A stretch of 64,000 nt of DNA from Paraclostridium bifermentans (GTDB taxonomy: Bacteria > Bacillota > Clostridia > Peptostreptococcales > Peptostreptococcaceae), in assembly GCF_019916025.1 (NCBI RefSeq), contig NZ_CP079737.1:868001-932000 (forward strand). The letters are read 5' to 3'. The notes under the pieces are model-generated. The model was given only the letters and a program-made list of their open reading frames with translations, did not search any database and was not told the origin of the DNA. Of this stretch, positions 37,943-47,236 are shown in pieces (within the stretch, counting starts at the first letter, position 1; each line of letters starts with the position of its first letter). The position numbers were made by a program, and so were the translations under genes.

Positions 37943-38992
37943 TTGAAGACAATAGACATAAAGAGTGCGTTAGATCTACCAAATACTATATTTATAGATG
38001 TTAGAACGCAAGCGGAATTTGAAGAAGACCACATACGTGATGCTTTTCATATGCCACTATTTAATGATGATGAGCATAAAGATATAGGAACTATATATAA
38101 GATGCAAGGAAAACAAGAAGCTGTACAAAAGGGATTTGACTATGTAAAAGACAAGTTAAAACATATGTACATGGAAGTTTTAAGTTTAGCCAATGAATAT
38201 GAAAATATAGTTATATACTGTGCAAGAGGCGGCATGAGAAGTGGAAGTTTAGTAAATATGATTTCAACATTAGGTGTAAATGTATATCAATTACAAGGTG
38301 GATATAAAGCATACAGAAACTTTGTATTAGATTACTTTAAAACAGTTATGGATACAAAAGAATTTATAGTTCTTCATGGGTTAACTGGTGTTGGAAAAAC
38401 AGATGCATTACTTATGTTAGAAGAAAATGGGATAGATATTATAGACTTAGAAGGTTTAGCTAAAAATAGTGGATCTACATTTGGATTTATAATGTTTAAC
38501 GAAAAACCTCCTACACAAAAGAATTTTGAAACTAATATTTTTGAAAAACTATATTTTTCAAAAAGTAACTATATATTTATAGAAAGTGAAAGTAAAAGAG
38601 TCGGACATGTTAACGTACCTCATGAAATATATGAAGGTATAGTAAGGGACGGATACCATATATTATTAGAATGTAGTGTAAAGTCTAGAGTAGATAGATT
38701 ATGTAGAGACTACATATATACAGAGAATAAGAACTTTGAAGCATTAATACAGTGTATTAATAAATTTAGAAAAAGACTAGGAAATCAAAAAGTTGATTAT
38801 TATATTGAATTATTTAATGAAGGTAAATACGATCAAGTTGTAGAACATTATTTAGTAGATTATTATGATGCGCTGTATGGGCATTCAGTTCAAAAATATG
38901 AGTACAATAGAGTTCTTAATTGTGATAACATGAAAGAAGCAGTTTTAGAGTTAATAGATTTTCATAAGGCAGCGAAGGAAGGAGCAAATTAA
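37943..38992 (+). CDS. mnmH: tRNA 2-selenouridine synthase (SelU/MnmH)
   Basis: 349 residues. Rhodanese domain with VRTQAEFEEDHI and YCARGGMRS (Cys93), then a P-loop domain with GLTGVGKT near residue 146. The enzyme replaces the sulfur of 2-thiouridine at tRNA position 34 by selenium, via a geranylated intermediate, using selenophosphate. TTG start at 37943 follows GAGGGTGA directly after ftsK; the ATG of rimO follows with no gap. No selD or other selenium genes are in the window, so selenophosphate supply must come from elsewhere. Confidence 0.9.
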   Translation: MKTIDIKSALDLPNTIFIDVRTQAEFEEDHIRDAFHMPLFNDDEHKDIGTIYKMQGKQEAVQKGFDYVKDKLKHMYMEVLSLANEYENIVIYCARGGMRSGSLVNMISTLGVNVYQLQGGYKAYRNFVLDYFKTVMDTKEFIVLHGLTGVGKTDALLMLEENGIDIIDLEGLAKNSGSTFGFIMFNEKPPTQKNFETNIFEKLYFSKSNYIFIESESKRVGHVNVPHEIYEGIVRDGYHILLECSVKSRVDRLCRDYIYTENKNFEALIQCINKFRKRLGNQKVDYYIELFNEGKYDQVVEHYLVDYYDALYGHSVQKYEYNRVLNCDNMKEAVLELIDFHKAAKEGAN

Positions 38993-40327
38993 ATGTTAAA
39001 AATAGCATTAGAGTCATTAGGATGTTCTAAAAATTTAGTAGATGCAGAAATAATGATGGGGATTTTAAATAGAAAAGGATATAAATTAGTAGGTGAGTTT
39101 GAGGAAGCCGATATAATTTTAGTAAATACTTGTGGATTTATAGAATCAGCAAAACAAGAATCTATAGATACTATATTAGACTTAGCTCAATTAAAAGAAA
39201 ACGGAAATTTAAAGTTACTTATAGTTACAGGATGTTTAGCTCAAAGATATGCTAAGGAATTACAAGCAGAAATTCCAGAAATAGATGCTATAGTTGGAAC
39301 AGGAAGTTACCAACAAATAGATGAAATAATAGCAAACCTTGAAAAGGAAAATAACATAGTAAGTTTAAATGATATTGAATTTGCTTACAATGAAGATCTT
39401 CCAAGATATGTTACAACTCCAGAATATATGGCATATTTAAAAATAGGTGAAGGTTGTGACAATCACTGTACTTATTGTATAATACCAAAATTAAGAGGTA
39501 GATATAGAAGTAGAAAAATGGAAGATATAATAAAAGAAGCTAAAGATCTTGCTTCTAAAGGAGTAAAAGAATTAGTAGTTATAGCTCAAGACACTACAAA
39601 GTATGGGTTAGATTTATATGGAGAAGTTAAACTTCCACAATTATTAGAAGAACTTGCACAAATAGATGGAATAAAATGGATAAGGATAATGTACTCATAT
39701 CCTGAATCAATAACTGAAGAGCTTGTAAAAGTAATTAAAAAATATGATAACATATGTAATTATTTTGATATGCCTATACAACATGCAAGTAATAAAGTTT
39801 TAAAATTAATGAATAGACACACGACTAAAGAAGACATTAAATCTAAAGTTGAAATGATAAGAAAATATATACCTGATGCTACATTAAGAACAACTATAAT
39901 AGTTGGATTCCCTGGAGAAACTGACGAAGATTTTAATGAATTAGTTGAATTTGCAAAAGATATGAAGTTTGATAGACTAGGAGCTTTTGCATACTCTAGA
40001 GAGGAAGATACTCCAGCGGATAAACTTCCTAATCATTTAGATGAAGATGTAAAACTACAAAGAAGAGATCAACTTATGTTAGTTCAGCAAGAAATATCAC
40101 AAAATTTAAATGTACAAAAAATTGATAATGAATATGAAGTTTTAATCGAAGAGCAAATTGAAGATAAGGTATATATAGGTAGAACTCAAGGAGATGCAGA
40201 GGAAATAGACAGTATAGTTTATGTTAAGTCTGAAAATCAACTTGAAATAGGATCATTTGTAAAAGTAAAAATAAATAATGCCTTAGAGTATGATTTGATG
40301 GGAGATGTAGTTAATGAACTTGCCTAA
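38993..40327 (+). CDS. rimO: Ribosomal protein S12 methylthiotransferase RimO
   Basis: 444-residue radical SAM enzyme that methylthiolates an Asp of ribosomal protein S12. UPF0004 domain with SLGCSKNLVDAE at the N-terminus, radical SAM cysteines 155, 159 and 162 (CDNHCTYC), and C-terminal TRAM domain. SKNLVD rather than the MiaB form identifies RimO. It overlaps pgsA by 14 bases. Confidence 0.95.
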   Translation: MLKIALESLGCSKNLVDAEIMMGILNRKGYKLVGEFEEADIILVNTCGFIESAKQESIDTILDLAQLKENGNLKLLIVTGCLAQRYAKELQAEIPEIDAIVGTGSYQQIDEIIANLEKENNIVSLNDIEFAYNEDLPRYVTTPEYMAYLKIGEGCDNHCTYCIIPKLRGRYRSRKMEDIIKEAKDLASKGVKELVVIAQDTTKYGLDLYGEVKLPQLLEELAQIDGIKWIRIMYSYPESITEELVKVIKKYDNICNYFDMPIQHASNKVLKLMNRHTTKEDIKSKVEMIRKYIPDATLRTTIIVGFPGETDEDFNELVEFAKDMKFDRLGAFAYSREEDTPADKLPNHLDEDVKLQRRDQLMLVQQEISQNLNVQKIDNEYEVLIEEQIEDKVYIGRTQGDAEEIDSIVYVKSENQLEIGSFVKVKINNALEYDLMGDVVNELA

Positions 40328-40856
40328 TAAATTAACTTTATTTAGGATATTTTTAATACCAGTTTTTATAATAGTAATGATGTTAAATTTACCAAGTAAA
40401 TTTTTAATAGCTTGTATGATATTTATAGTAGCATCTGTAACTGATGCTATGGATGGTCATATAGCTAGAAAATACAATTTAGTAACTGACTTTGGTAAAT
40501 TTATGGATCCTCTTGCTGATAAGCTGCTTGTAATATCAGCTCTTACAACAATGATAGAGTATGATTTAGTGGCTGCTTGGATGGTTATTATAATTGTTGC
40601 TAGAGAACTTACAGTTAGTATATTAAGAGCAATTGCAGCTGCAGACGGAAAAGTAATAGCTGCAAGTTCTGGAGGAAAATTAAAAACTATTTCACAAATG
40701 GTAGCTATAGTAATTCTTTTACTAGGTGCGCATACAGGTAATCCTGTATTTTTAAATATAGGTAAATTTACTATATTAATAGCTACATTACTTACTCTTT
40801 ACTCAGGATGGGAGTATGTTTATAAAAATAAAAATTTATTTATGGAAAGTAAATAA
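40314..40856 (+). CDS. pgsA: Phosphatidylglycerophosphate synthase
   Basis: 180-residue CDP-alcohol phosphatidyltransferase, membrane. The signature is complete: DAMDGHIARKYNLVTDFGKF then MDPLADK. It joins CDP-diacylglycerol and glycerol-3-phosphate. Starts within the end of rimO, so probably translationally coupled; followed by a strong terminator. Confidence 0.95.
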   Translation: MNLPNKLTLFRIFLIPVFIIVMMLNLPSKFLIACMIFIVASVTDAMDGHIARKYNLVTDFGKFMDPLADKLLVISALTTMIEYDLVAAWMVIIIVARELTVSILRAIAAADGKVIAASSGGKLKTISQMVAIVILLLGAHTGNPVFLNIGKFTILIATLLTLYSGWEYVYKNKNLFMESK

Positions 40857-40862
40857 TAATAT

Positions 40863-40895
40863 AAAAAATGGATAACTATAGTTATCCATTTTTTT
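40863..40895 (+). terminator. Terminator of the ftsK-mnmH-rimO-pgsA unit
   Basis: A perfect palindrome with a core of ATGGATAACTA and TAGTTATCCAT, flanked by A- and T-runs. Confidence 0.88.
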
Positions 40896-41016
40896 AGCTT
40901 AAATTATAATTATTAAAAAATTATAGTCAGCCTGTAAAATTAATATAATTTAAACTTATGGAAAAATATGTATAAATTGATATAATTAAAGTTAATACTA
41001 ATAAGGTATTATTTAA

Positions 41017-41045
41017 TTGACTTTGAGTCATAAAAAATATATAAT
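41017..41045 (+). promoter_or_regulatory. recA promoter
   Basis: TTGACT (41017-41022), exactly 17 bp, TATAAT (41040-41045). Transcription start expected near 41052, giving a leader of about 75 bases. Confidence 0.8.
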
Positions 41046-41051
41046 AAATAT

Positions 41052-41065
41052 AGAACAAGTGTTTG
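41052..41065. promoter_or_regulatory. LexA (SOS) operator at the recA start site
   Basis: AGAACAAGTGTTTG fits the Gram-positive SOS box CGAAC-RNRY-GTTYC except at its two outermost bases. It starts at the predicted +1, where bound LexA would block initiation. Confidence 0.75.
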
Positions 41066-41126
41066 ATGAATGTTTTACTTTAAGTAAAATTTTAATAAAT
41101 GATTTTTAGAAGGGAAGGTAACATAA

Positions 41127-42179
41127 ATGGCAGGAATACAAGATGAAAAATTAAAAGCGCTGAACTCAGCGTTATCTCAAATAGAAAAAGATTTTGGTAA
41201 AGGATCTGTAATGAAACTTGGAGAAGCTAAGGGTATGGCTATAGATGTTATACCAACAGGTTCTATTGGACTTGATATAGCTATAGGTATAGGAGGTCTT
41301 CCAAAGGGTAGAATAGTTGAAATATATGGGCCAGAATCTTCTGGTAAGACAACAGTTACTTTACATGCAGTAGCAGAAGCTCAAAAACAAGGTGGAATAG
41401 CAGCGTTTATAGATGCTGAACATGCATTAGATCCAGTATATGCAAAAGCATTAGGTGTAGACGTTGATAACTTAATAGTTTCACAACCAGATACAGGAGA
41501 ACAAGCATTAGAAATAGCAGAAGCACTTATAAGAAGTGGTGCTATAGATATAATAGTAGTTGACTCAGTAGCAGCATTAGTTCCAAAAGCTGAGATAGAA
41601 GGGGACATGGGAGATTCTCATATTGGTCTTCAAGCAAGACTTATGTCACAAGCTTTAAGAAAGCTAACAGGATCTATAAAAAAATCTAATTGTGTAGCAA
41701 TATTTATAAACCAGTTAAGAGAGAAAGTTGGAGTTATGTTTGGTAGCCCAGAAACTACAACAGGTGGTCGTGCTCTTAAATTCTACTCTTCAGTAAGACT
41801 AGATGTTAGAAAAATAGACACTATAAAACAAGGCGATAAAGTTATGGGAAGTAGAACAAGAGTAAAAGTTGTTAAAAACAAGGTTGCACCTCCATTTAAA
41901 CAATGTGAATTTGACATAATGTATGGAGAAGGTATATCAAAGGTTGGGGACCTATTAGATATAGCTGCAGATTTAGACATAATTAAAAAATCAGGAGCTT
42001 GGTATAGTTATAATGAGACTAGATTAGGACAAGGTAGAGAAAATGTTAAAAAGTTCTTAGAAGATAATAAGGATTTAACAGAAGAAGTAGAAGGTTTAGT
42101 AAGAAAATATTACAAATTAGATGAAAATAGAGACAGCGCAGATAAAAATGAAGATTCAGTAGAAAATATTGGAGAATAA
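41127..42179 (+). CDS. recA: Recombinase RecA
   Basis: 350 residues; strand exchange and LexA self-cleavage coprotease. Walker [10 protein letters not shown] near residue 68, Walker [17 protein letters not shown]-type loop and [17 protein letters not shown] (loop L2). Acidic C-terminal tail. Monocistronic under an SOS box. Confidence 0.98.
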   Translation: MAGIQDEKLKALNSALSQIEKDFGKGSVMKLGEAKGMAIDVIPTGSIGLDIAIGIGGLPKGRIVEIYGPESSGKTTVTLHAVAEAQKQGGIAAFIDAEHALDPVYAKALGVDVDNLIVSQPDTGEQALEIAEALIRSGAIDIIVVDSVAALVPKAEIEGDMGDSHIGLQARLMSQALRKLTGSIKKSNCVAIFINQLREKVGVMFGSPETTTGGRALKFYSSVRLDVRKIDTIKQGDKVMGSRTRVKVVKNKVAPPFKQCEFDIMYGEGISKVGDLLDIAADLDIIKKSGAWYSYNETRLGQGRENVKKFLEDNKDLTEEVEGLVRKYYKLDENRDSADKNEDSVENIGE

Positions 42180-42202
42180 TCGCTTGTATACCTCCTATTA
42201 AC

Positions 42203-42231
42203 TTGACACCAGATTGAAAAAATTATAAAAT
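42203..42231 (+). promoter_or_regulatory. rny promoter
   Basis: Consensus TTGACA (42203-42208), 17 bp, TAAAAT (42226-42231), in the short gap after recA. Confidence 0.75.
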
Positions 42232-42314
42232 TAAATAAGAATAAAATATTCTTATTTAGTTTATAAAAATAGATGTTATAAATACTGTAGTTGACGGTTT
42301 ATTTAACAAAGGAG

Positions 42315-43856
42315 GTGGATGTCATAGAGGCAATAATAGGCGCTTTATTGGGAATATTTGTGGGTATTATAGTTGGTTATTTTGTAAGAAAAAACATATC
42401 TGAAGCTAAAATTGGTCAAGCTGAAAAGATGGCCGATGATATAATAGATAAGTCAAAAAAAGATGCAGAAACTTTACAAAAAGAAAAACTATTAGAAGCA
42501 AAAGAAGAGATCCATAAGTGGAGAAATGAAGCAGAGAAAGAGAACAAAGAAAGAAGAATTGAAGTTCAAAAGTTTGAAAGAAGAATAATTCAAAAGGAAG
42601 AGGTTTTAGATAAAAAACTTCAAGCTCTAGAGAATAAAGAAACAGTTCTTAATGATAAACTTAAAAAAATTGAGAAAAAAGAAGAAAACGTTGAAGCGAT
42701 TAAAGTTCAACAATTAGAAAAATTAGAAAGCATATCTGGAATAACTTCAGACCAAGCAAAAGAAATTATATTAACTAATGCTGAAAGAGAAGTAAGAAGA
42801 GAGATGTCTATAATGATTAAAGAAATAGAATCTCAAGCTAAAGATGAAGCAGATAAGAAGTCTAGAGAAATAATAGGATATGCTATACAAAAATGCGCAG
42901 CCGATCATGTGGCAGAAACTACTGTAACAGTGGTTAACCTTCCTAACGATGAAATGAAGGGAAGAATTATAGGTAGAGAAGGTAGAAATATTAGAACATT
43001 AGAGACTCTTACTGGAATAGATTTAATAATAGATGACACTCCAGAAGCAGTAATATTATCTGGATTTGATCCTATAAGAAGAGAAGTTGCAAGAATTGCG
43101 CTTGAAAAGCTTATCGCAGATGGAAGAATACATCCTGCAAGAATTGAAGAAATGGTTGAGAAAGCTAGAAAAGAAGTTGACAATATAATAAAAGAGTTTG
43201 GAGAACAAGCTACTTTTGAAACAGGGGTTCATGGATTACATCCAGAATTAGTAAGACTTCTAGGTAGACTTAACTATAGAACAAGTTATGGACAAAATGT
43301 TTTAAGACATTCTATAGAAGTAGCTCATATAGCTGGTATAATGGCTGCCGAAATAGGAGCAGACGTGAAATTAGCTAAGAGAGCTGGATTACTTCATGAT
43401 ATAGGTAAGGCAGTTGACCATGAAATGGAAGGAACTCATGTTGAGATAGGTATGGACTTACTTAGAAGATACAAAGAATCTAAAGATGTTATACATGCTA
43501 TGAGCACTCACCATGGAGATTATGAGCCACAAACTATAGAAGCTGTATTAGTTACAGCTGCAGATGCTATATCAGCTGCAAGACCTGGAGCTAGACGTGA
43601 AACACTAGAAGCATATATCAAACGTTTAGAGAAATTAGAAGAAATAGCTAATTCATATGATGGCGTAGATAAATCGTTTGCAATACAAGCTGGTAGAGAA
43701 ATCAGAATAATGGTTAAGCCAGAAAATGTAAATGATGAAGACATACATTTATTAGCAAGAGATATGACTAAGAGAATAGAGGATGAATTAGAGTATCCTG
43801 GACAAATCAAAGTTAGCATAATAAGAGAAACAAGAGCAATAGAATACGCTAAATAA
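42315..43856 (+). CDS. rny: Ribonuclease Y
   Basis: About 510-residue endoribonuclease that starts mRNA decay. N-terminal membrane helix, long coiled coil (about 30-200), KH domain with [17 protein letters not shown] domain with [12 protein letters not shown], and a C-terminal part. The start is unclear: a near-perfect SD AAAGGAGGTGGAT (42308-42320) is followed, 8 bases after GGAGG, by ATA (42324); no ATG, GTG or TTG sits at a normal distance. The GTG at 42315, given here, overlaps the SD; the TTG at 42291 has no SD; the ATG at 42319 is out of frame. Confidence 0.93.
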   Translation: MDVIEAIIGALLGIFVGIIVGYFVRKNISEAKIGQAEKMADDIIDKSKKDAETLQKEKLLEAKEEIHKWRNEAEKENKERRIEVQKFERRIIQKEEVLDKKLQALENKETVLNDKLKKIEKKEENVEAIKVQQLEKLESISGITSDQAKEIILTNAEREVRREMSIMIKEIESQAKDEADKKSREIIGYAIQKCAADHVAETTVTVVNLPNDEMKGRIIGREGRNIRTLETLTGIDLIIDDTPEAVILSGFDPIRREVARIALEKLIADGRIHPARIEEMVEKARKEVDNIIKEFGEQATFETGVHGLHPELVRLLGRLNYRTSYGQNVLRHSIEVAHIAGIMAAEIGADVKLAKRAGLLHDIGKAVDHEMEGTHVEIGMDLLRRYKESKDVIHAMSTHHGDYEPQTIEAVLVTAADAISAARPGARRETLEAYIKRLEKLEEIANSYDGVDKSFAIQAGREIRIMVKPENVNDEDIHLLARDMTKRIEDELEYPGQIKVSIIRETRAIEYAK

Positions 43857-43867
43857 GAAAATAATTT

Positions 43868-43901
43868 AAGCGAATATATCAAATGATATATTCGCTTTTT
43901 T
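43868..43901 (+). terminator. Terminator of rny
   Basis: AAGCGAATATATC, loop AAAT, GATATATTCGCTT, T-run. Confidence 0.88.
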
Positions 43902-43991
43902 GATTTTTGAATTAAATAAAAAGAATAATTTATTTTAAATAAGATTAAAATACTAATATTAAAATTTATAAACATAATAGGAGATATAATT

Positions 43992-44915
43992 ATGAGACGT
44001 CCAAAGTTATTAATCAGTAAATGTTTAGGATTTGAAAATTGTAGATACAATGGACAAGGATCAAGTAGTAAGTTCATTGACTCTTTAAAAGATTATGTTG
44101 AATTTCGTACAGTATGTCCTGAAGTTGAAATAGGACTTTCTACACCTAGAGAAGTTATAAGAATTGTTGACTATAATAATGAAAAAAAACTTATTCAACC
44201 GAAAAGTAATAAAGATTATACTAACCAGATGAAAAATTTTTCTCAAAATTACATTTCTAAATTGGAAGATATTGATGGATGTATATTAAAAAGTAAATCA
44301 CCTTCATGCGGTATAAGAGATGTTAAAGTGTATCATAAAAGTGGGCAATCAACTTTAACTAATGAGAGCAATGGATTTTTCGCAGATGAAATATTAAATT
44401 CACATGGTTATTTGCCTATAGAAAATGAAGGCAGACTTAAAAATTATTTAATAAGAGATGAATTTTTGACTAAATTATTTATAATAAATAACTTTAAAAA
44501 TGGAAAAAGTGATATAAAAAAATTTCATCAAAATAATGAATTGCTATTAAAAAATTATGATGTTAAAATTTTTAGTCATTTAAACAATATGTGTAAAAAT
44601 GAAGAATATGAAAATTACCAAAAAACATTATTTCAACTTTTAAATAAAAACAGAAATACCAAAAAAAATATTCAAACTATTTTAGATATATATAATAAAT
44701 ATGAAGAATACTTATCTTTAAAAGAAAAAGAAGTGTTTGTTGATAATATAGTTAAGTATAGCAAAGGGAAAATACCACTTAGTACAGCTTTAAATAATGT
44801 GAAAATATATGCAGCTAGATTTGAAGACGAAAAAATTTTAAGTCAAAGTATATTTAATCCATATCCAGAGAATTTAATAAATCTAATGGATTCTGGTAAA
44901 GGAAGAAGTTTATAA
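43992..44915 (+). CDS. DUF523-DUF1722 fusion protein (TudS-like [4Fe-4S] domain)
   Basis: 307 residues. N-terminal DUF523 domain (about 1-145) with conserved cysteines in SKCLGFENCRYNG (Cys11, Cys17), CPEVEIGL (Cys42) and SKSPSCG (Cys106). DUF523 includes TudS, a thiouracil desulfidase holding a [4Fe-4S] cluster on three such cysteines. C-terminal DUF1722 (about 165-290) is a helical domain of unknown role; the same fusion is E. coli YbgA. Desulfuration of a thio-compound or thio-nucleoside is plausible. SD TAGGAGAT. Confidence 0.8.
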   Translation: MRRPKLLISKCLGFENCRYNGQGSSSKFIDSLKDYVEFRTVCPEVEIGLSTPREVIRIVDYNNEKKLIQPKSNKDYTNQMKNFSQNYISKLEDIDGCILKSKSPSCGIRDVKVYHKSGQSTLTNESNGFFADEILNSHGYLPIENEGRLKNYLIRDEFLTKLFIINNFKNGKSDIKKFHQNNELLLKNYDVKIFSHLNNMCKNEEYENYQKTLFQLLNKNRNTKKNIQTILDIYNKYEEYLSLKEKEVFVDNIVKYSKGKIPLSTALNNVKIYAARFEDEKILSQSIFNPYPENLINLMDSGKGRSL

Positions 44916-44979
44916 ATCTATATAATAAAAAATTATAAAATGATAATAATAATAAAGAAAAAATGAAAGGAGAAATGAT

Positions 44980-45258
44980 ATGTTAAATACTCTTGCTAAA
45001 AATCAATATGTAAAAATATCAAATTGCAACAAAAATGAAGATGTTGAATATGGAGTTGTTGTAAATAAAAATGAAGATAATTACGATATAATGAGTATTG
45101 GATTTGAAAATAAAAATGGAAATTTCTTAGAATATCCTCCTAATGTGGATAAATTAGTTCAAAGTTACAGTATAAGTGATGCTGATTTTGAAGAGGTAAA
45201 GAAAAATGAAATAAGAAGAAAAATGAATATATGGTTAGAGAGCCATTATAAATCATAA
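44980..45258 (+). CDS. Unknown 92-residue protein
   Basis: No family recognised. Sequence is acidic and hydrophilic with a probable small beta-rich N-terminal half (YVKISNCNKNEDVEYGVVV) and a helical C-terminus ending KKNEIRRKMNIWLESHYKS. No signal or membrane segment. A good SD (AAAGGAGA), normal codon use and a strong terminator right after the stop support it as a real gene. About 64 bases separate it from the DUF523 gene and may leave both on one transcript. Confidence 0.65.
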   Translation: MLNTLAKNQYVKISNCNKNEDVEYGVVVNKNEDNYDIMSIGFENKNGNFLEYPPNVDKLVQSYSISDADFEEVKKNEIRRKMNIWLESHYKS

Positions 45259-45290
45259 AAAATAGGTACTTTAAATAGTACCTATTTTTT
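45259..45290 (+). terminator. Terminator after the 92-residue gene
   Basis: AAATAGGTACT, loop TTAAAT, AGTACCTATTT, T-run. Confidence 0.87.
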
Positions 45291-45432
45291 ACGCTTAAGC
45301 AAATTTTTATAAAAAAAGAGTAATAAGGATGTTTCATGGAAATAATAAATGGAAATAATATATTAAATATATCAAATATAGCAAAAAACTATTTAAAATG
45401 ATATAATTATATAAAATGAGGGGGATGAGAAA

Positions 45433-47211
45433 TTGAGCCAGTACATAAATATAAATTCCGAGCTAGATGCATTAAAGATAAAAGCATTTGAAAAGGTTTT
45501 TTATCAAAGTATGAAAGAGGAAGCTAATGTAGTGCCAAAGGTGACTCCTTTTAAAGGAATAAACACAGATCTTTTATATATAAAAGATAAGAGAGTTTTG
45601 TTTATAAAATTTATGGATACAACAGAAGATTTGTTTATGCTATTAGAAGATGAATTGTTAGAGGTAATGGAAGAAGAATATGATCTTTTAAGAAAGCAAA
45701 TGAGCAAAATAGGTAATGATATTGAATATAACTACATATTTATAATGCCCCACGTATCTATATATGATAATGGAGATAATGACTTTGTAGAAAATAATAT
45801 AATAGATAAAGAGAAGTTATACAAAATAATGAACTATGAAATTAGCATAGATGAATATTTAGGAAATCCAAATGATGAAATTTTACTTAACTTATTTATG
45901 TTACAAATTTGTCCTGAATATTATGTGATAAATAATAATCTTAATTTAAATAAAAATTTAAAGAAAATATCTTTTTCAAATGAAGATTATAGTTATACGG
46001 CTACTATGCTAGAAAGAAATCAAATTGAAAAAGTTGCCTCAGTTAAATATGGAGATACCTTATATAAAGGAGCATCTGGATGTGGAAAGACTACAATATT
46101 ATTAGCAAGAGCTATAAAATTAGCTAGAATATATCCACACCATAAATTTGTAATATTTACTTATACAAAACAGCTTAGAAATGAGCTGAAAGAAAGATTA
46201 GATATTTTATATAAAGATAACAACAATATAGAGATTCATACATTTACTTCTTTCTTATTTAAATTAGCAAAAGCATACAACTTGGTGTTTGATTATAATA
46301 TGCTAAAAAATACTCCGGATAAGGTATATAAGAATCTTGTTTTACAAGCTAAAAATACTGTAAAAAATAAAAGTATGTTCAAAGGAATCTTTATAGATGA
46401 AATTGAATGTTTCGAGCCAGATCAGATTGACTTTATAAGAAGCTTCTTATATAAATCTAAGTATATATTTAATGCATTTGAGTGCAAAGGATTAAATATA
46501 TTTAGTAATTTAAGTATATTTAAAAACTCTTGGGACAATATAGAGTTCAATGATGTAATAGAATTAAATGATAACTATAGGCAGAGCGATAATTTAGTTG
46601 AATTTGTAAATAATTTTGATAAAAATTCAAATGATTATATAAAAAGCATAAGACCTAATGTTGCAAATGATATGTATTATTTATCAAACTACATTAGAAA
46701 GAGTAATAAGGCTGTAGATATAATAAAAGTTTCTGATATAGAAGAACAAATAAGTTCTGTAATATGGGAAATTGAATATTTAACTACACAAAAGGGACTT
46801 AGTTATTCTGATATAGCAATTGTATATCCATTTAATAAGAAAAAATTAAAGAATGGGAAAACTATATATTTCCAATATATGTTGAAGAAAGACTTGGAAG
46901 AGAATGAAATACCATATATATATGGGGATGATGAATTAACTAATGTAGCAAAAAAAGCGGGAGTTACAATAGCGAATATATATACTATAAAAAACTTAGA
47001 ATATAAAGCTGTTATATTTTGTGAATTAGAAATGCTATATAACCATAGTATTAATGATATAAGTCAAGACTATCAAGTTAATGACTTTGTAGGAGATTTA
47101 AATAAAGTATATCTTGCTATAAATAGAGCTACAGATTACTTAAGCATTATAACTACTTTTAATGAAGGTGCAAGTGACATCATAAGGTTATTGGTAGAGT
47201 CAAAAAAATAA
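45433..47211 (+). CDS. Divergent SF1 (UvrD/PcrA-like) helicase
   Basis: 592 residues. Residues about 1-190 are an unassigned domain; a strand KDKRVLFIKFMD could be a degenerate NERD/PD-(D/E)XK core but key acids are absent. Then SF1 motifs: Walker A GASGCGKTT near residue 214, Ia FTYTKQLRNEL, Ib IHTFTSF, II GIFIDEIECFEPDQ (DEIE instead of DEAQ), IV NDNYRQS, V IYTIKNLEYKAVIF, VI YLAINRATDYL. Motif III is not evident. A cytoplasmic ATP-driven DNA or RNA translocase is expected; role unknown. TTG start at 45433 after a GAGGGGGA SD. Monocistronic, convergent with uppP. Confidence 0.78.
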   Translation: MSQYININSELDALKIKAFEKVFYQSMKEEANVVPKVTPFKGINTDLLYIKDKRVLFIKFMDTTEDLFMLLEDELLEVMEEEYDLLRKQMSKIGNDIEYNYIFIMPHVSIYDNGDNDFVENNIIDKEKLYKIMNYEISIDEYLGNPNDEILLNLFMLQICPEYYVINNNLNLNKNLKKISFSNEDYSYTATMLERNQIEKVASVKYGDTLYKGASGCGKTTILLARAIKLARIYPHHKFVIFTYTKQLRNELKERLDILYKDNNNIEIHTFTSFLFKLAKAYNLVFDYNMLKNTPDKVYKNLVLQAKNTVKNKSMFKGIFIDEIECFEPDQIDFIRSFLYKSKYIFNAFECKGLNIFSNLSIFKNSWDNIEFNDVIELNDNYRQSDNLVEFVNNFDKNSNDYIKSIRPNVANDMYYLSNYIRKSNKAVDIIKVSDIEEQISSVIWEIEYLTTQKGLSYSDIAIVYPFNKKKLKNGKTIYFQYMLKKDLEENEIPYIYGDDELTNVAKKAGVTIANIYTIKNLEYKAVIFCELEMLYNHSINDISQDYQVNDFVGDLNKVYLAINRATDYLSIITTFNEGASDIIRLLVESKK

Positions 47212-47234
47212 AAGAAGCACATAGTGCTTCTTTT
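47210..47234. terminator. Bidirectional terminator between the helicase gene and uppP
   Basis: AAAAGAAGCAC, loop ATA, GTGCTTCTTTT. It serves both convergent genes. Confidence 0.85.
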
Positions 47235-47236
47235 AT

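Noticed and set aside
43520-44077. 185-codon minus-strand frame over the rny end and the DUF523 start
   Set aside because: Antisense to two real genes and a terminator, with no SD and no recognisable domain.
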